From NCBI RefSeq assembly GCF_030160835.1, contig NZ_BSPC01000022.1, forward strand, positions 1-64,000: DNA of 64,000 nt, written 5' to 3'. Origin of the DNA: Labrys miyagiensis. Its GTDB lineage: Bacteria; Pseudomonadota; Alphaproteobacteria; Rhizobiales; Labraceae. Below are positions 26,205 through 35,122 of this stretch, one piece after another. The position numbers and the translations under genes are program-made. The notes below the pieces were generated by a model. That model saw nothing but the letters and a program-made list of their open reading frames with translations. It had not been told where the DNA came from and made no database searches. Each line of letters opens with the position of its first letter. The first letter of the stretch is position 1.

Positions 26205-27200
26205 ATGGCCCTGATGAATGCCCTTGTTCTCGACAGCGCGGGCGCGGATTTCCGCCATGCGAAACAGCCCCGCCCGGAGCCGAGGGCTGGCGAGGTTCTT
26301 GTCCGCATCAGGGCCAGCGGCGTGAACCCGCTCGACACCAAGATCCGAGCGGGCGCCGCCGGCCATGCCCGGCAACCGTTTCCGGCCGTGCTGGGCATTG
26401 ACATGGCGGGGGTGGTCGAAGCGGTCGGTACCGATGTCACCGGCTTTCGCCCCGGTGATGAGGTCTATGGCATGACGGGCGGTGTCGGCGGCCTGCAGGG
26501 CTCGCTTGCATCGTACCAGGTGGCGGACGCCCGATTGCTGGCGCTCAAGCCAGCCAATTTCTCGATGCGGCAGGCCGCGGCTCTGCCGCTGATCATCATC
26601 ACCGCCTGGGAAGGCCTGGTCGATCGCGCGCAGGTTAAACCCGGCCAAAAGGTGCTTGTCCTCGGCGCCGGCGGCGGCGTGGGTCACATCGTTGTCCAAC
26701 TCGCCGTGGCGCTAGGTGCCGATGTCTACGGCGTGGACAGTGCCTCCAAGGGCGGCTTCATCGCTGGCCTCGACGCGACGCCGACCGACCGCGCGGAGAG
26801 CGTCGAGGCTTACGTGGAAAGACACACGGGCGGCCGTGGCTTCGATATCGTCTACGATACCGTGGGCGGCGCAAGTCTCGACGCGGCTTTCAGGGCCGTC
26901 GCCCGTTTCGGCCATGTCGTCAGCGCCCTGGGCTGGGGCACGCACGCCTTGGCACCGCTTTCCTTCAAGGCCGCCAGCTATTCAGGCGTCTTCACCCTGC
27001 TGCCGCTGTTGACAAGAGAGGGGCGCGAGCATCATGGCGCCATCCTGTGCGAGGCAACCCGGCTGGCGGAGGCCGGCAGGCTCACGCCGAGGCTGGACGA
27101 CCGTTTGTTTACACTCGCCAATGTCGCCGAGGCCTATGGCTTGATCGAGGACCGCAAGGCGCAGGGCAAGCTGGTGGTGGATATCGGAAGCGCGGAATAG
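26205..27200 (+). CDS. Quinone oxidoreductase-like MDR protein
   Basis: A 331-residue medium-chain dehydrogenase/reductase of the zinc-free quinone oxidoreductase group. The N-terminal GroES-like domain has ASGVNPLDTKIRAG and GIDMAGVVEAVG; the Rossmann domain has VLGAGGGVGHIVVQLA (NADPH loop) near 172-187. It reduces quinones or enones with NADPH. GGGAGAG precedes the ATG at 26205. Divergent from a LysR gene. Confidence 0.88.
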   Translation: MALMNALVLDSAGADFRHAKQPRPEPRAGEVLVRIRASGVNPLDTKIRAGAAGHARQPFPAVLGIDMAGVVEAVGTDVTGFRPGDEVYGMTGGVGGLQGSLASYQVADARLLALKPANFSMRQAAALPLIIITAWEGLVDRAQVKPGQKVLVLGAGGGVGHIVVQLAVALGADVYGVDSASKGGFIAGLDATPTDRAESVEAYVERHTGGRGFDIVYDTVGGASLDAAFRAVARFGHVVSALGWGTHALAPLSFKAASYSGVFTLLPLLTREGREHHGAILCEATRLAEAGRLTPRLDDRLFTLANVAEAYGLIEDRKAQGKLVVDIGSAE

Positions 27201-27228
27201 GAGCCGGCGGGCGATGATCCGGGCCGTG

Positions 27229-28059
27229 CTAATCCACCGGCCTCGCATTCACGATCTCGATCCCTATCTCCTTCAGCTGCGTGGCGCAGGAGGCATCGAC
27301 ATGGCCGGCTGTGAGGAAACTGTCGACTTCCTCCACGCCGCAGATGCGGGCGAGGGTGGAGTGGCCGAACTTGCTGCCGTCGGCGACGATCACCACACGC
27401 AGGGCCGCGCGCATGATCACCTGCTTGATCGCCGCTTCCGGCAGGTTGGTGGTGCTGATGCCGAAATCGGGATCGATGCCGTTGCAGCCGATGAAGGCGA
27501 TGCCGACGCGAATGCGTTCCAGCACCAGCGTGGCCATGGGCTCGACCAGGGAATGCTGCAACGGACGCAGGCTCCCGCCCGTCACCACGGTCTGGATCTG
27601 CGGATAGGCGCTCTCCAGCGTCAAGGCGAGGTTGAGGCCATTGGTGAAGACGGTGACGTTGGTCAGGTCCGTGCGTCGCACCAGCGCCTCGGCGATGGCC
27701 ATGGTGGTGGTGCCGACGTCAAGGAGAATGGTGTCGTTCGACTGCACCATCGCGGCGGCCGCGTGGCCGATGGCGGCCTTGTCCTCGGCTTGGGCGCGGC
27801 TGCGGGCCTCATAGGGCGTCTCGGCATAGGGCGCCTGGCCGCGCATGATGCCGCCCCGCACCCGCCTGAGGCCCCTGCGTTCCTTGCTGAGGGCATCGAT
27901 GTCGGCGCGAATGGTGACCTGCGAGACGCCGAACAGGCGGGCGAGGTCCTGGACCGAGGCGAATTGCTCGGCATTGACCATGGCCGCGATCTTGTCGCGC
28001 CGCTGATCGATATCCAGCACCTCGGGCTCGATTCCGCTGTTCTTGCGGGGCGGTTGCAT
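27229..28059 (-). CDS. DeoR family transcriptional regulator
   Basis: A 276-residue DeoR protein. HTH: RRDKIAAMVNAEQFASVQDLARLFG and SQVTIRADIDALSKER. The sensor domain has LLDVGTTTMAIAEAL, FTNGLNLAL, VTGGSLRP and VVIVADGSKFG. It is divergent from the kinase-enolase pair and likely represses it until a phosphorylated intermediate appears (inference). Start at 28059; a longer frame would run into the kinase promoter. Confidence 0.9.
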   Translation of the reverse strand: MQPPRKNSGIEPEVLDIDQRRDKIAAMVNAEQFASVQDLARLFGVSQVTIRADIDALSKERRGLRRVRGGIMRGQAPYAETPYEARSRAQAEDKAAIGHAAAAMVQSNDTILLDVGTTTMAIAEALVRRTDLTNVTVFTNGLNLALTLESAYPQIQTVVTGGSLRPLQHSLVEPMATLVLERIRVGIAFIGCNGIDPDFGISTTNLPEAAIKQVIMRAALRVVIVADGSKFGHSTLARICGVEEVDSFLTAGHVDASCATQLKEIGIEIVNARPVD

Positions 28060-28068
28060 GGCGTTTCC

Positions 28069-28170
28069 TTTGACTTTCTCAAAAGAAAGCCTACTTCTTT
28101 CCCTTTCGCAATAAAATCCTGAAAACCAAACAGGGTGAATGGTGTTCAAGGTCGATTTTGACTTTCGAAC
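28069..28170. promoter_or_regulatory. Repeated CTTTC sites in the DeoR/kinase promoter region
   Basis: Three related boxes occur: TGACTTTCTC (28071-28080), CCCTTTCGCAA (28101-28111) and TGACTTTCGAAC (28159-28170). The first also forms TTTCT-CAA-AGAAA-like symmetry with the following bases. DeoR repressors commonly bind two or more spaced, short repeated sites. The assignment is inference from repetition and position. Confidence 0.4.
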
Positions 28171-28188
28171 TCGAGGAAAAAGGAGGAG

Positions 28189-29220
28189 ATGCCTTGCGAT
28201 CGAGGGAATGCTGGCATGCGGGGCTTGCTGATGTCGGATGAAGCAGTGGTGGCGTCGCTGCGCAAAATGGGCCTTGTCGGCGCCCACGAGCCCGTGCAGC
28301 TCTCACCCCTGACGGGCGGTGTCTCTTCCGACATTCATCTCGTGGAAACGGCAAGCCGGCGCTTCTGCATCAAGCGTGCGCTCGCCCGCCTGAAGGTGGC
28401 GGCGGTGTGGGAGGCTCCGCTCGGACGCAATGCAGCCGAGGCGGCCTGGATGCGCGAGGTCTCCGCCTGGCTTCCACACGGCGTGCCGAAAGTCTTGGGC
28501 GAAGACGAGGATCTCGGCCTGTTCGCCATGGAATTCCTGCCGCCGGAGCACAATCCCGTCTGGAAGGCGGAACTCCTGGCGGAACGCGTGGATGCGCCCT
28601 TCGCCGCGCGCGTGGGGCACGATCTCGCAGTCATCCACGCCAGCAGCGCCGGGGATCCCGGCATCGCCACGCGCTTTGCCAATGACGCCACCTTCGTGCC
28701 GATCCGTATCGAGCCTTATCTGCTGGCGACCGGTCGGGCGCATCCCGATCTGGCGCCGCGCTTCGAGGCGGTCGCGCAGGCGACGCTCGCCAACAAGAAG
28801 GCGCTGGTACATGGCGATGTCAGCCCCAAGAACATCCTGTGCTGCGAGGAGGGGCCTGTCTTCCTCGATGCCGAATGCGCCTGCCACGGCGATCCCGCCT
28901 TCGATCTCGCCTTCTGCCTCAACCATCTCCTGCTCAAGGGCGCCCGCAAGGGTGTGCAGCGCGAGGCCTACCGTCATGCCTTTGTCGCCCTGGCGGAGGC
29001 TTATCGGGCAGGGATCGGCTGGGAGGAGCCGGCCATGCTGGAGAACCGCGCGGCGGCGCTGCTGCCGGCCTTGTTCCTGGCGCGTGTCGATGGCAAATCG
29101 CCAGTCGAATACTTGACCACCGACGACGAGCGCGAGGCGGTGCGCCGCTTCGCCATGCCGTTGATCGCCACTCCTCCTGATGATCTCCTTTCCATCGTCA
29201 ATGCCTGGACCCGCTTATGA
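28189..29220 (+). CDS. APH/choline-kinase-fold phosphotransferase
   Basis: A 343-residue kinase-fold protein. ATP-binding Lys is K62 in CIKRAL; the catalytic loop is HGDVSPKN (H208-N215, base D210), and the metal-binding Asp is D227 in FLDAE. This family phosphorylates hydroxyl groups of small molecules such as choline, hydroxylysine and methylthioribose. Its stop overlaps the start of the enolase paralogue (ATGA), so the product may feed that enzyme. The ATG at 28189 lies only two bases after AGGAGG; starts at 28216 or 28231 are possible. Confidence 0.82.
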   Translation: MPCDRGNAGMRGLLMSDEAVVASLRKMGLVGAHEPVQLSPLTGGVSSDIHLVETASRRFCIKRALARLKVAAVWEAPLGRNAAEAAWMREVSAWLPHGVPKVLGEDEDLGLFAMEFLPPEHNPVWKAELLAERVDAPFAARVGHDLAVIHASSAGDPGIATRFANDATFVPIRIEPYLLATGRAHPDLAPRFEAVAQATLANKKALVHGDVSPKNILCCEEGPVFLDAECACHGDPAFDLAFCLNHLLLKGARKGVQREAYRHAFVALAEAYRAGIGWEEPAMLENRAAALLPALFLARVDGKSPVEYLTTDDEREAVRRFAMPLIATPPDDLLSIVNAWTRL

Positions 29221-30539
29221 CCGATGTCGCCATTCGTAAACTTCATGCCCGCCGCATCTGGGACTCACGCGGCCGGCCCACCGTCGAGGCGGAGGTGACG
29301 CTGAGCGACGGCACGGTGGAGCGCGGCATCGCCCCAGCCGGCGCCTCGCGCGGTACGCGGGAGGCTGTGGACCGCCGCGACGGCGGCAAGGCCCTTGGCG
29401 GCTTCGACGTGCAGGGCGCCCTGGCGAGCATGCGCGAGGAGATCGCGCCCTTGCTCATCGGCCGCGACCCCTTCGACCAGGCCGGTATCGACGCCGCCCT
29501 CATCGCGCTCGACGGCACGCCCACCAAGGAGCGTCTCGGTGGCAATGCCACTGTGGCGGTGTCGCTCGCCGTGCTGCATGCCGCCGCCGCCAGCCGCGGC
29601 CTGCCGCTCTGGCGCTATCTGGCGGGGGAGGAGGCGGTGATGATCCCGCTGCCGGAGATCCAGATCTTCGGCGGCGGCGCCCATGCCGGACGCCGTACCG
29701 ACATCCAGGACTTCATGGTGATGGCGCCGAAAGCAAAAAGCTTTGCCGAGGCACTGGAAGTTACCGCGGAGGTCTATATCGCCGCCGGCAGGATCATGGC
29801 CGAGCGCGGCCTGCTGCAGGGCGTGGCGGATGAAGGCGGCTGGTGGCCGGCTTTTTCCTCCAATGAGGAGGCGCTGGATACGCTGGTAACAGCCATCGAG
29901 CGCGCCGGCTTCACGCCAGGCGAGGAGGCGGCCATCTCGCTCGACATCGCCGCCTCCGAATTCGGCAAGAATGGCCGCTACGTGCTCGGCCTCGAAAAGC
30001 GCGAACTCGACCGCGACGGCATGGCCGAATACCTGCTCGGCTGGTGCCGGCGCTATCCCATCCTCTCCATCGAGGATCCCTTCGCGGAGGACGATGCCGA
30101 GGGGCTCAGACTCTTCACCGCCGCCGTGGGCGACCATATCCAGGTGATCGGCGACGATTTCCTGGTGACCAACGTCGCCCTGGTCGAGAAAGCGGTTCTG
30201 GATCGATCGGTCAACGCAGTGCTGATCAAAGTCAACCAGGCCGGTACGGTTTCCGAAGCGAAGGCCGCCTGCGAAGCCGGCCGCCGCGCCGGCTTCGGCA
30301 CCATCGTCTCGGCCCGCTCGGGCGAGACGGAGGATGTCGCCATCGCGCACCTCGCCATCGGCTGGCATGCCGGCCAGCTCAAGGTCGGCTCCTTCGCGCG
30401 TTCGGAACGTATGGCGAAGTGGAACGAGGTGCTTCGGATCGAAGAAGCGCTTGGCAGTAAGGCGAAGTTCGCCGGGCTGGGGGTATTGCCGCTGGGAGCG
30501 CGGACGTCCTCGTCCGCTCTTGGAAACGTTGCGCTCTAA
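29217..30539 (+). CDS. Divergent enolase paralogue
   Basis: A 440-residue enolase-superfamily protein of the true enolase branch. Kept: DSRGRPTVE, GASRG loop (42-46), H156, E206 (DEGG), metal ligands D243, E286, D313, base K338 (LIKVNQ) and K389. Changed: the Glu of the QEF motif is D165, and the His of the SHRSGE phosphate loop is A367 (SARSGE). A housekeeping eno normally sits near pyrG or pdhA, so this is probably a second enolase working on the kinase product. The last 15 residues (LGARTSSSALGNVAL) come from a family A element. Coupled to the kinase by ATGA. Confidence 0.85.
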   Translation: MTDVAIRKLHARRIWDSRGRPTVEAEVTLSDGTVERGIAPAGASRGTREAVDRRDGGKALGGFDVQGALASMREEIAPLLIGRDPFDQAGIDAALIALDGTPTKERLGGNATVAVSLAVLHAAAASRGLPLWRYLAGEEAVMIPLPEIQIFGGGAHAGRRTDIQDFMVMAPKAKSFAEALEVTAEVYIAAGRIMAERGLLQGVADEGGWWPAFSSNEEALDTLVTAIERAGFTPGEEAAISLDIAASEFGKNGRYVLGLEKRELDRDGMAEYLLGWCRRYPILSIEDPFAEDDAEGLRLFTAAVGDHIQVIGDDFLVTNVALVEKAVLDRSVNAVLIKVNQAGTVSEAKAACEAGRRAGFGTIVSARSGETEDVAIAHLAIGWHAGQLKVGSFARSERMAKWNEVLRIEEALGSKAKFAGLGVLPLGARTSSSALGNVAL

Positions 30540-30632
30540 GAAAGAGCTTGGAAACGTTGCGCCCTAAGAAAGAGGAAGAGTGGATCGTCCGACACGCATT
30601 CATGCGTGTCGTAGGGACCTCCGCGCTCCCAG
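30492..30632. repeat. Family A palindromic element, copy A4, with a tandem duplication
   Basis: Outer arms 30492-30509 and 30615-30632 match at 17 of 18 positions. Mini-hairpins GCGGACG/CGTCCGC (loop TCCT) and GACACGCAT/ATGCGTGTC (loop TC) have unrelated stems. A 28-bp unit starting CTTGGAAACG is duplicated in tandem at 30519-30546 and 30547-30574 with one mismatch; the enolase stop codon lies in the first unit. The element ends three bases before the DHA2 stop codon. The flanking genes converge. Confidence 0.85.
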
Positions 30633-30635
30633 CGA

Positions 30636-32132
30636 CTACGCCTTCCTTCCCTCCAGCGGCAATTCCGGCAGGAACAGCAGCACGATCAGTGCCGCCGCAA
30701 CGATGCACACGCCGCTGATGAAGGTCATGGCAATGGCGTGGCGGTAGAGATCGATGATTTCGTCCTGCATGCTAGGCGCCAGCTTCGAGAGGGTCTGCAG
30801 GCCGGTGTCGGCGGAGGTCGCGATGTCGCTGGCCGCGCCGTGCAACTGGGCGGCCAGGATGGCGCCGGAGCCGGTGACGCCGAGGAGGCCGCCGAGCGAG
30901 CGGAAGAAGGAGAGCGTGGCGGTGCCGACGCCCCGATGGGCCAGCGGCAAGGCGTTCTGCACGGCGATGGTCATGTTCGGCATCACCAGGCCGAGGCCGA
31001 AGCCGAGGGCGATCATGGCGGGCTCGATCACGAAGAGGCTCTGCGCCGTGGCGGCCGCCCAGGCAAGCACGGCGAAAGCGATGACGGCGAGCGTCAGCCC
31101 CGCCACCTGCGCCGGCTTGTAACGGCCATATTTCATCAGCACGCGGCCATTCAGCATGGAGGAGCAGACGAGGCCGATCATCAGCGTGCCGGTCAGGAAG
31201 CCCGAATGCGAGGGCGTGACGCCCATCACCACCTGGAAGAACAGCGGGAAGAACACGCTCGATCCCATCAGGCCGACGAAGGTGAGCGCCATCACCATGC
31301 TGGCGATGACGAAGAGCCTGTTGCGGAAGAGGTCGAGCGGCAGCACCGGTTCCGGCACGCGGCGCACATGCCAGATGAACAGCGCCGTGGTGACGAAGGC
31401 GAGAGCCGCGGTGCCGATGAGCTCCGGCGAGCGCCAGGGCCATGTCGTGCCGCCGAGCGCCAGCACCAGGAGGAAGGCGGTGGTGGCGATGGTCAGCAGG
31501 GCCGAGCCGAGATAGTCGATCCGGCGGGCACGGTGCGGGGGCGTATGCGTGAGGGCGCGTGCGATCACTGCCATGCCGACGGCTCCCACCGGCAGGTTGA
31601 CATAGAAGATCCAGTGCCAGGAGAGGAGGTCGGTGATCACGCCGCCCAGCACCGGCCCAAGCACGCTGCACACCGCGAAGACGGCCGCGATCATGCCCTG
31701 GCGCCTGCCGCGCTCAGCCGGGGTGACGAGATCGCCGATGACGATCTGGGCGAGCGGCAGCAGGCCGCCGGCGCCGAGGCCCTGGATGGCGCGGAAGACG
31801 ATGAGCTGGGTGAGGTCCTGCGAAAGGCCGCAGAGCACCGAGCCGAGCAGGAAGGTGAGGATTGCCACATAGAGCATCGGCTTGCGACCATGCTGGTCGC
31901 TGAGCTTGCCGTAGAGCGGCATGGTGGCGGTGGAGGCCAGCACATAGGCCGTGACTACCCAGGACAGATGGCTGACGCCGCCGAGATCGGCGACGATGCG
32001 TGGCAGGGCGGTGGCGACGATGCTCTGGTCGATGGCGGTGAGACCCATCACGATCATCAGGCCGAGAAAGACCAGGCGGATCTCGCGGCTGCGGTCGGCG
32101 CCGCTGGCGGCAGTTTCGGTTTGTACGGTCAT
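30636..32132 (-). CDS. DHA2 family MFS drug exporter
   Basis: A 498-residue, 14-helix drug:H+ antiporter of the EmrB/QacA type. Motifs: AIDQSIVATALPRIVADLGG (motif D1, helix 1), GKLSDQHGRKPMLYVAI (motif A) and GPVLGGVITDLLSWHWIFYVNLP (motif C, helix 5, and following loop). It likely exports hydrophobic toxic compounds. The start overlaps the MarR stop (ATGA), so regulator and pump form one operon. Confidence 0.92.
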   Translation of the reverse strand: MTVQTETAASGADRSREIRLVFLGLMIVMGLTAIDQSIVATALPRIVADLGGVSHLSWVVTAYVLASTATMPLYGKLSDQHGRKPMLYVAILTFLLGSVLCGLSQDLTQLIVFRAIQGLGAGGLLPLAQIVIGDLVTPAERGRRQGMIAAVFAVCSVLGPVLGGVITDLLSWHWIFYVNLPVGAVGMAVIARALTHTPPHRARRIDYLGSALLTIATTAFLLVLALGGTTWPWRSPELIGTAALAFVTTALFIWHVRRVPEPVLPLDLFRNRLFVIASMVMALTFVGLMGSSVFFPLFFQVVMGVTPSHSGFLTGTLMIGLVCSSMLNGRVLMKYGRYKPAQVAGLTLAVIAFAVLAWAAATAQSLFVIEPAMIALGFGLGLVMPNMTIAVQNALPLAHRGVGTATLSFFRSLGGLLGVTGSGAILAAQLHGAASDIATSADTGLQTLSKLAPSMQDEIIDLYRHAIAMTFISGVCIVAAALIVLLFLPELPLEGRKA

Positions 32133-32569
32133 TGGCCGATCTCATCGAGCGGGGCGAGGGCGGCGCGGATGGCGTCGCGCCCCTGCGGCGTCAGGCGGTC
32201 GAGCTGGCCGGCCAGCCAGTCGCGCCGGCGCTTGCGGACCTCCTCCAGGAGGTCACGGCTCTTGTCAGTGAGAAACAGGCTGGAGCGGCGGCGGTCGACA
32301 GGATCCAGGGCGAGACGCGTGATCAATCCGGCCGCCTCCAGCGACTTGACGTGGCCGCTGATGGTGGGACCGCGCAGCTTCTCGTGCTTCGCCAATTCCC
32401 CGACGCCGAGGCCGGGCTTTTCGGCGATCGTCACCAAAAGCAGGCGCTGGATCGGCGAGACGCCCAGATCCGTGTCTTCTTTCTCGCGACGAAAGCGCCG
32501 GTAGAGACGCTGCAGGACGGGGCGCATCTCGTCGGCAAGGGCGAGGGCGTCGTCGGAAGGGGCAGTCAT
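32129..32569 (-). CDS. MarR family transcriptional regulator
   Basis: A 146-residue MarR protein. The winged helix covers about 40-105 (SPIQRLLLVTIAEKPGLGVGELAKHEKLRGPTISGHVKSLEAAGLI in parts, with the DRRRSSLFLT wing). First gene of the marR-DHA2 operon. A 35-bp perfect inverted repeat lies eight bases upstream of its start, the expected place for autorepression relieved by the pump's substrates. Confidence 0.92.
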   Translation of the reverse strand: MTAPSDDALALADEMRPVLQRLYRRFRREKEDTDLGVSPIQRLLLVTIAEKPGLGVGELAKHEKLRGPTISGHVKSLEAAGLITRLALDPVDRRRSSLFLTDKSRDLLEEVRKRRRDWLAGQLDRLTPQGRDAIRAALAPLDEIGQ

Positions 32570-32576
32570 TGATGTC

Positions 32577-32611
32577 GATCCATATAGATAGGCTACCTAT
32601 CTATATGGATC
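32577..32611. promoter_or_regulatory. MarR operator, 16-bp perfect inverted repeat
   Basis: GATCCATATAGATAGG (32577-32592) and CCTATCTATATGGATC (32596-32611) are exact reverse complements separated by three bases. ATAGATAGG...CCTATCTAT is the core. It lies between the marR start (32569) and the divergent isomerase gene, and resembles MarR/PadR-type operators in size. On RNA it would also form a strong hairpin, but no T-run follows. Confidence 0.8.
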
Positions 32612-32787
32612 GTGACGGACGAATGCAAGAGCAAGGCATCCATGGCCGGAAGGGCATCGATGAGGGGCCGCGTCGCGCAGGTGCATCAGAGCCGACGCGT
32701 GTTGATTCCTCTTACCAATCGGTAGCGCCGGCGCCTGCCTTGCTCTATCAAGTGCCGGACATAAAAGCGTGCCCAAGGAAGAGTGCC

Positions 32788-34053
32788 ATGAAGCCTGCCG
32801 TTCCCGCCGTCGCCACGCCGAAATGGGTGACGCTGACGAGCCATCGTGCCTGGCTGCTGCAGCAAGCGGAAACATTGTTCGACGTGTTCGAGCGCAACAG
32901 CCTCAACCCGGCCGGCGGCTTCTACGACCTCGACATGCAATGCAAGCCCTTCGCCCCCGGCAAGCCGCCGGGCAGCAAGCCGGGGCGGCAGATCCACGTC
33001 ACGACGCGCATGGTGCATTGTTTCGCCATCGCCCATCTGATGGGCCGGCCTGGCGCCGATGTCATGATCGACCATGGCATGGATTTCATCTGGAACGGTC
33101 ATCGCGACAAGGACAAGGGCGGTTACTTCTGGGGCGTCGGCTATCAGGAGCCGACCGACGACACCAAGCAGGCCTATGGCCATGCCTTCGTGCTGCTGGC
33201 CGCCTCCAGCGCCAAGGTCGCCGGCCACCCCGATGCCGACCGTCTGCTCGCCGACATCTCCACCGTGCTGGCCGAGCGCTTCTGGGAGGAGGGGCCGGGC
33301 GCGACGGCGGAGGAGTTCACCCGCGACTGGCAGCCCTTCGACAAATATCGCGGCCAGAACTCCAACATGCACCTCACAGAGGCGCTGATGGCCGCCTTCG
33401 AGGCCACCGGCGACAATGATTATCTGCACAAGGCCGAGCGCATCGCCGACCTGATCATCCGCCGCCACGCCGCCGAGAACAACTGGCACGTAGCCGAGCA
33501 TTTCACGCAGGATTGGAAGCTCGACAAGGAATATTCGGGCAGCCCCGTCTTTCGCCCCTATGGCACCACGCCGGGCCATTGGCTGGAATGGGCGCGCCTG
33601 CTGCTGCAGCTCTGGGAGCTTGGCGGACGCAAGCTCGCCTGGCTGCCAGATGCTTCGAAGAACCTCTTCCGTCAGGCCGTCAAGGACGGCTGGGACCACG
33701 AGAAGGGCGGCTTCTATTACTCGCTGGACTGGGCGGGCAAGGCGCGCATCCGCGACCGCTATTGGTGGCCCTGCTGCGAGGGCATCGGCGCTGCGGCGTT
33801 CCTCAACGCCATCGATGGCGATGCCTTCTTCGAGGAATGGTATCGCAATATCTGGAACTTCAGTGCTGCCCGCTTCATCGACAAGGAGCGTGGCGGCTGG
33901 TTCCCGCAACTCGGCGAAGACCTCCAGCCCAATACCGGTCCGTTCTACGGCAAGGTGGACATCTATCACGCCCTCCAGGCCTGCCTGATCCCGCTGCTGC
34001 CGACCACGGGCAGCATCACGCGAGGGTTAGTTACGATGGGCGTGAAATTGTAG
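32788..34053 (+). CDS. AGE-family sugar isomerase/epimerase
   Basis: A 421-residue alpha6/alpha6-barrel protein of the N-acylglucosamine 2-epimerase superfamily. Likely active-site residues are in HVTTRMVHCFAIA (Arg, His), TPGHWLEWARLLLQL (His, Glu) and KVDIYHALQACL (His). The HWLEWARLL pattern fits D-mannose isomerase/YihS (aldose-ketose isomerisation) rather than true N-acylglucosamine epimerases. AAGGAAGAG precedes the ATG at 32788. It stands alone; substrate mannose or a related hexose is an inference. Confidence 0.85.
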   Translation: MKPAVPAVATPKWVTLTSHRAWLLQQAETLFDVFERNSLNPAGGFYDLDMQCKPFAPGKPPGSKPGRQIHVTTRMVHCFAIAHLMGRPGADVMIDHGMDFIWNGHRDKDKGGYFWGVGYQEPTDDTKQAYGHAFVLLAASSAKVAGHPDADRLLADISTVLAERFWEEGPGATAEEFTRDWQPFDKYRGQNSNMHLTEALMAAFEATGDNDYLHKAERIADLIIRRHAAENNWHVAEHFTQDWKLDKEYSGSPVFRPYGTTPGHWLEWARLLLQLWELGGRKLAWLPDASKNLFRQAVKDGWDHEKGGFYYSLDWAGKARIRDRYWWPCCEGIGAAAFLNAIDGDAFFEEWYRNIWNFSAARFIDKERGGWFPQLGEDLQPNTGPFYGKVDIYHALQACLIPLLPTTGSITRGLVTMGVKL

Positions 34054-35122
34054 GATGCGCTAAAAAATATGTGAATCGGCAAGCCGGTATTGAGAGTGCA
34101 GGAGAGGCGCGGCGCTTGAAGCACCTCAAGTGATCTCCCGGTTACCAGCTCGAACCGCTCGTCAGAGACCGGATCAATCGACAACACCCTGCCTGGCATC
34201 ATCGTGCGCCGATGATACAGGCGTTGGAGTGCGTTGGACAAATGAGAAACAAGAATAGACTTTCGTCAGTTTCCATGCTTTCCTCTTCCTCGGAACGAAG
34301 TGTCAGCAGCCGGCGCAGGAACAACCCGGCTCCGAACCTTCCATCCACCCGATGCCTATCCAGGCGATAGGCGCACGGCGGTCCTGCTTCTCTCGAAGCC
34401 GGCCTCCAGGGGTGACGTGCGGGACAGACGGGATCGGCACCCCATGGAAGTGCCACGCGATCCCTGGACGGAGCGTGACGGGCGTGAGCCCGGCAACGCC
34501 TTCGTCCCATCTCCTGCCGATGCGGTGAAGACGGTTCATGCCACTGTCCGGCCAGGACTGCAGCGCTGAGCCCCTTCACCGAGCCGGCTGGTCAGGTTCG
34601 GATGGTCCGTGCCATCCGCTCCCGGCTCGCCTCCGCCTGCAGAAGGCGGAAAAACAGGTGGCCTTGCGCGCCTTGTCAGCGTGCCAGGCAACCGGAACGG
34701 GGCGATGGCGGCCTGCACCGACAGTGCGGCCAGCATCTTCCATGATTATGCTTTCACGGCTGCCCCGCAGCCGCCATCGCCCGGTCTCTTCATCAACCCA
34801 GCCGGAAAGGGCGTGGGAACGAGAGCGTTTGCGTGTTGCGGTGAACAAGTGGCGGAGGCGAGAGAGGCAGACGCTTGGATCGTTTGAATCAGCGAATCGG
34901 AGTTCAGAGAATAGGAGAGGCGCGCAAGCGTGGTACTTGAAGCATTTACTTTTTAGCGATTCCTTAGGATCGTCGGCGTCCTTGCCTACGTGATGGCGCG
35001 GTGGTTTCCAGTTGATCGCTCGGTTGCTCCGACACCCAAACCTTCCTGCCTTTCCCGCGTCTTTTGCCTATGCGCGATTTCTGACATGATCGATATATAT
35101 CTGCGGGGGCGGGGCATTTGCG
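34054..35122. other. Gene-poor stretch of about 1.07 kb
   Basis: No open frame here has a recognisable protein family or a good ribosome binding site. Two diverged direct copies of a segment containing GGAGAGGCGCG followed by CTTGAAGCA lie near 34100-34135 and 34910-34950, about 0.8 kb apart. A nested hairpin occupies 34581-34628 (GAGCCGG/CCGGCTC outside, GGATGG/CCATCC inside). The stretch could be eroded coding DNA or hold a non-coding RNA; neither is proven. Confidence 0.4.

Noticed and set aside
30738-32504. 588-codon plus-strand frame opposite the DHA2 and MarR genes
   Set aside because: Its protein is a low-complexity mix of His, Glu, Gln, Arg and Ala typical of the antisense of a GC-rich gene; the opposite strand encodes clear transporter and MarR motifs.
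34199-34579. Minus-strand frame of 126 codons in the gene-poor stretch
   Set aside because: Arg/Pro/Trp-rich low-complexity protein, no ribosome binding site of note and no family; kept only as unexplained DNA.
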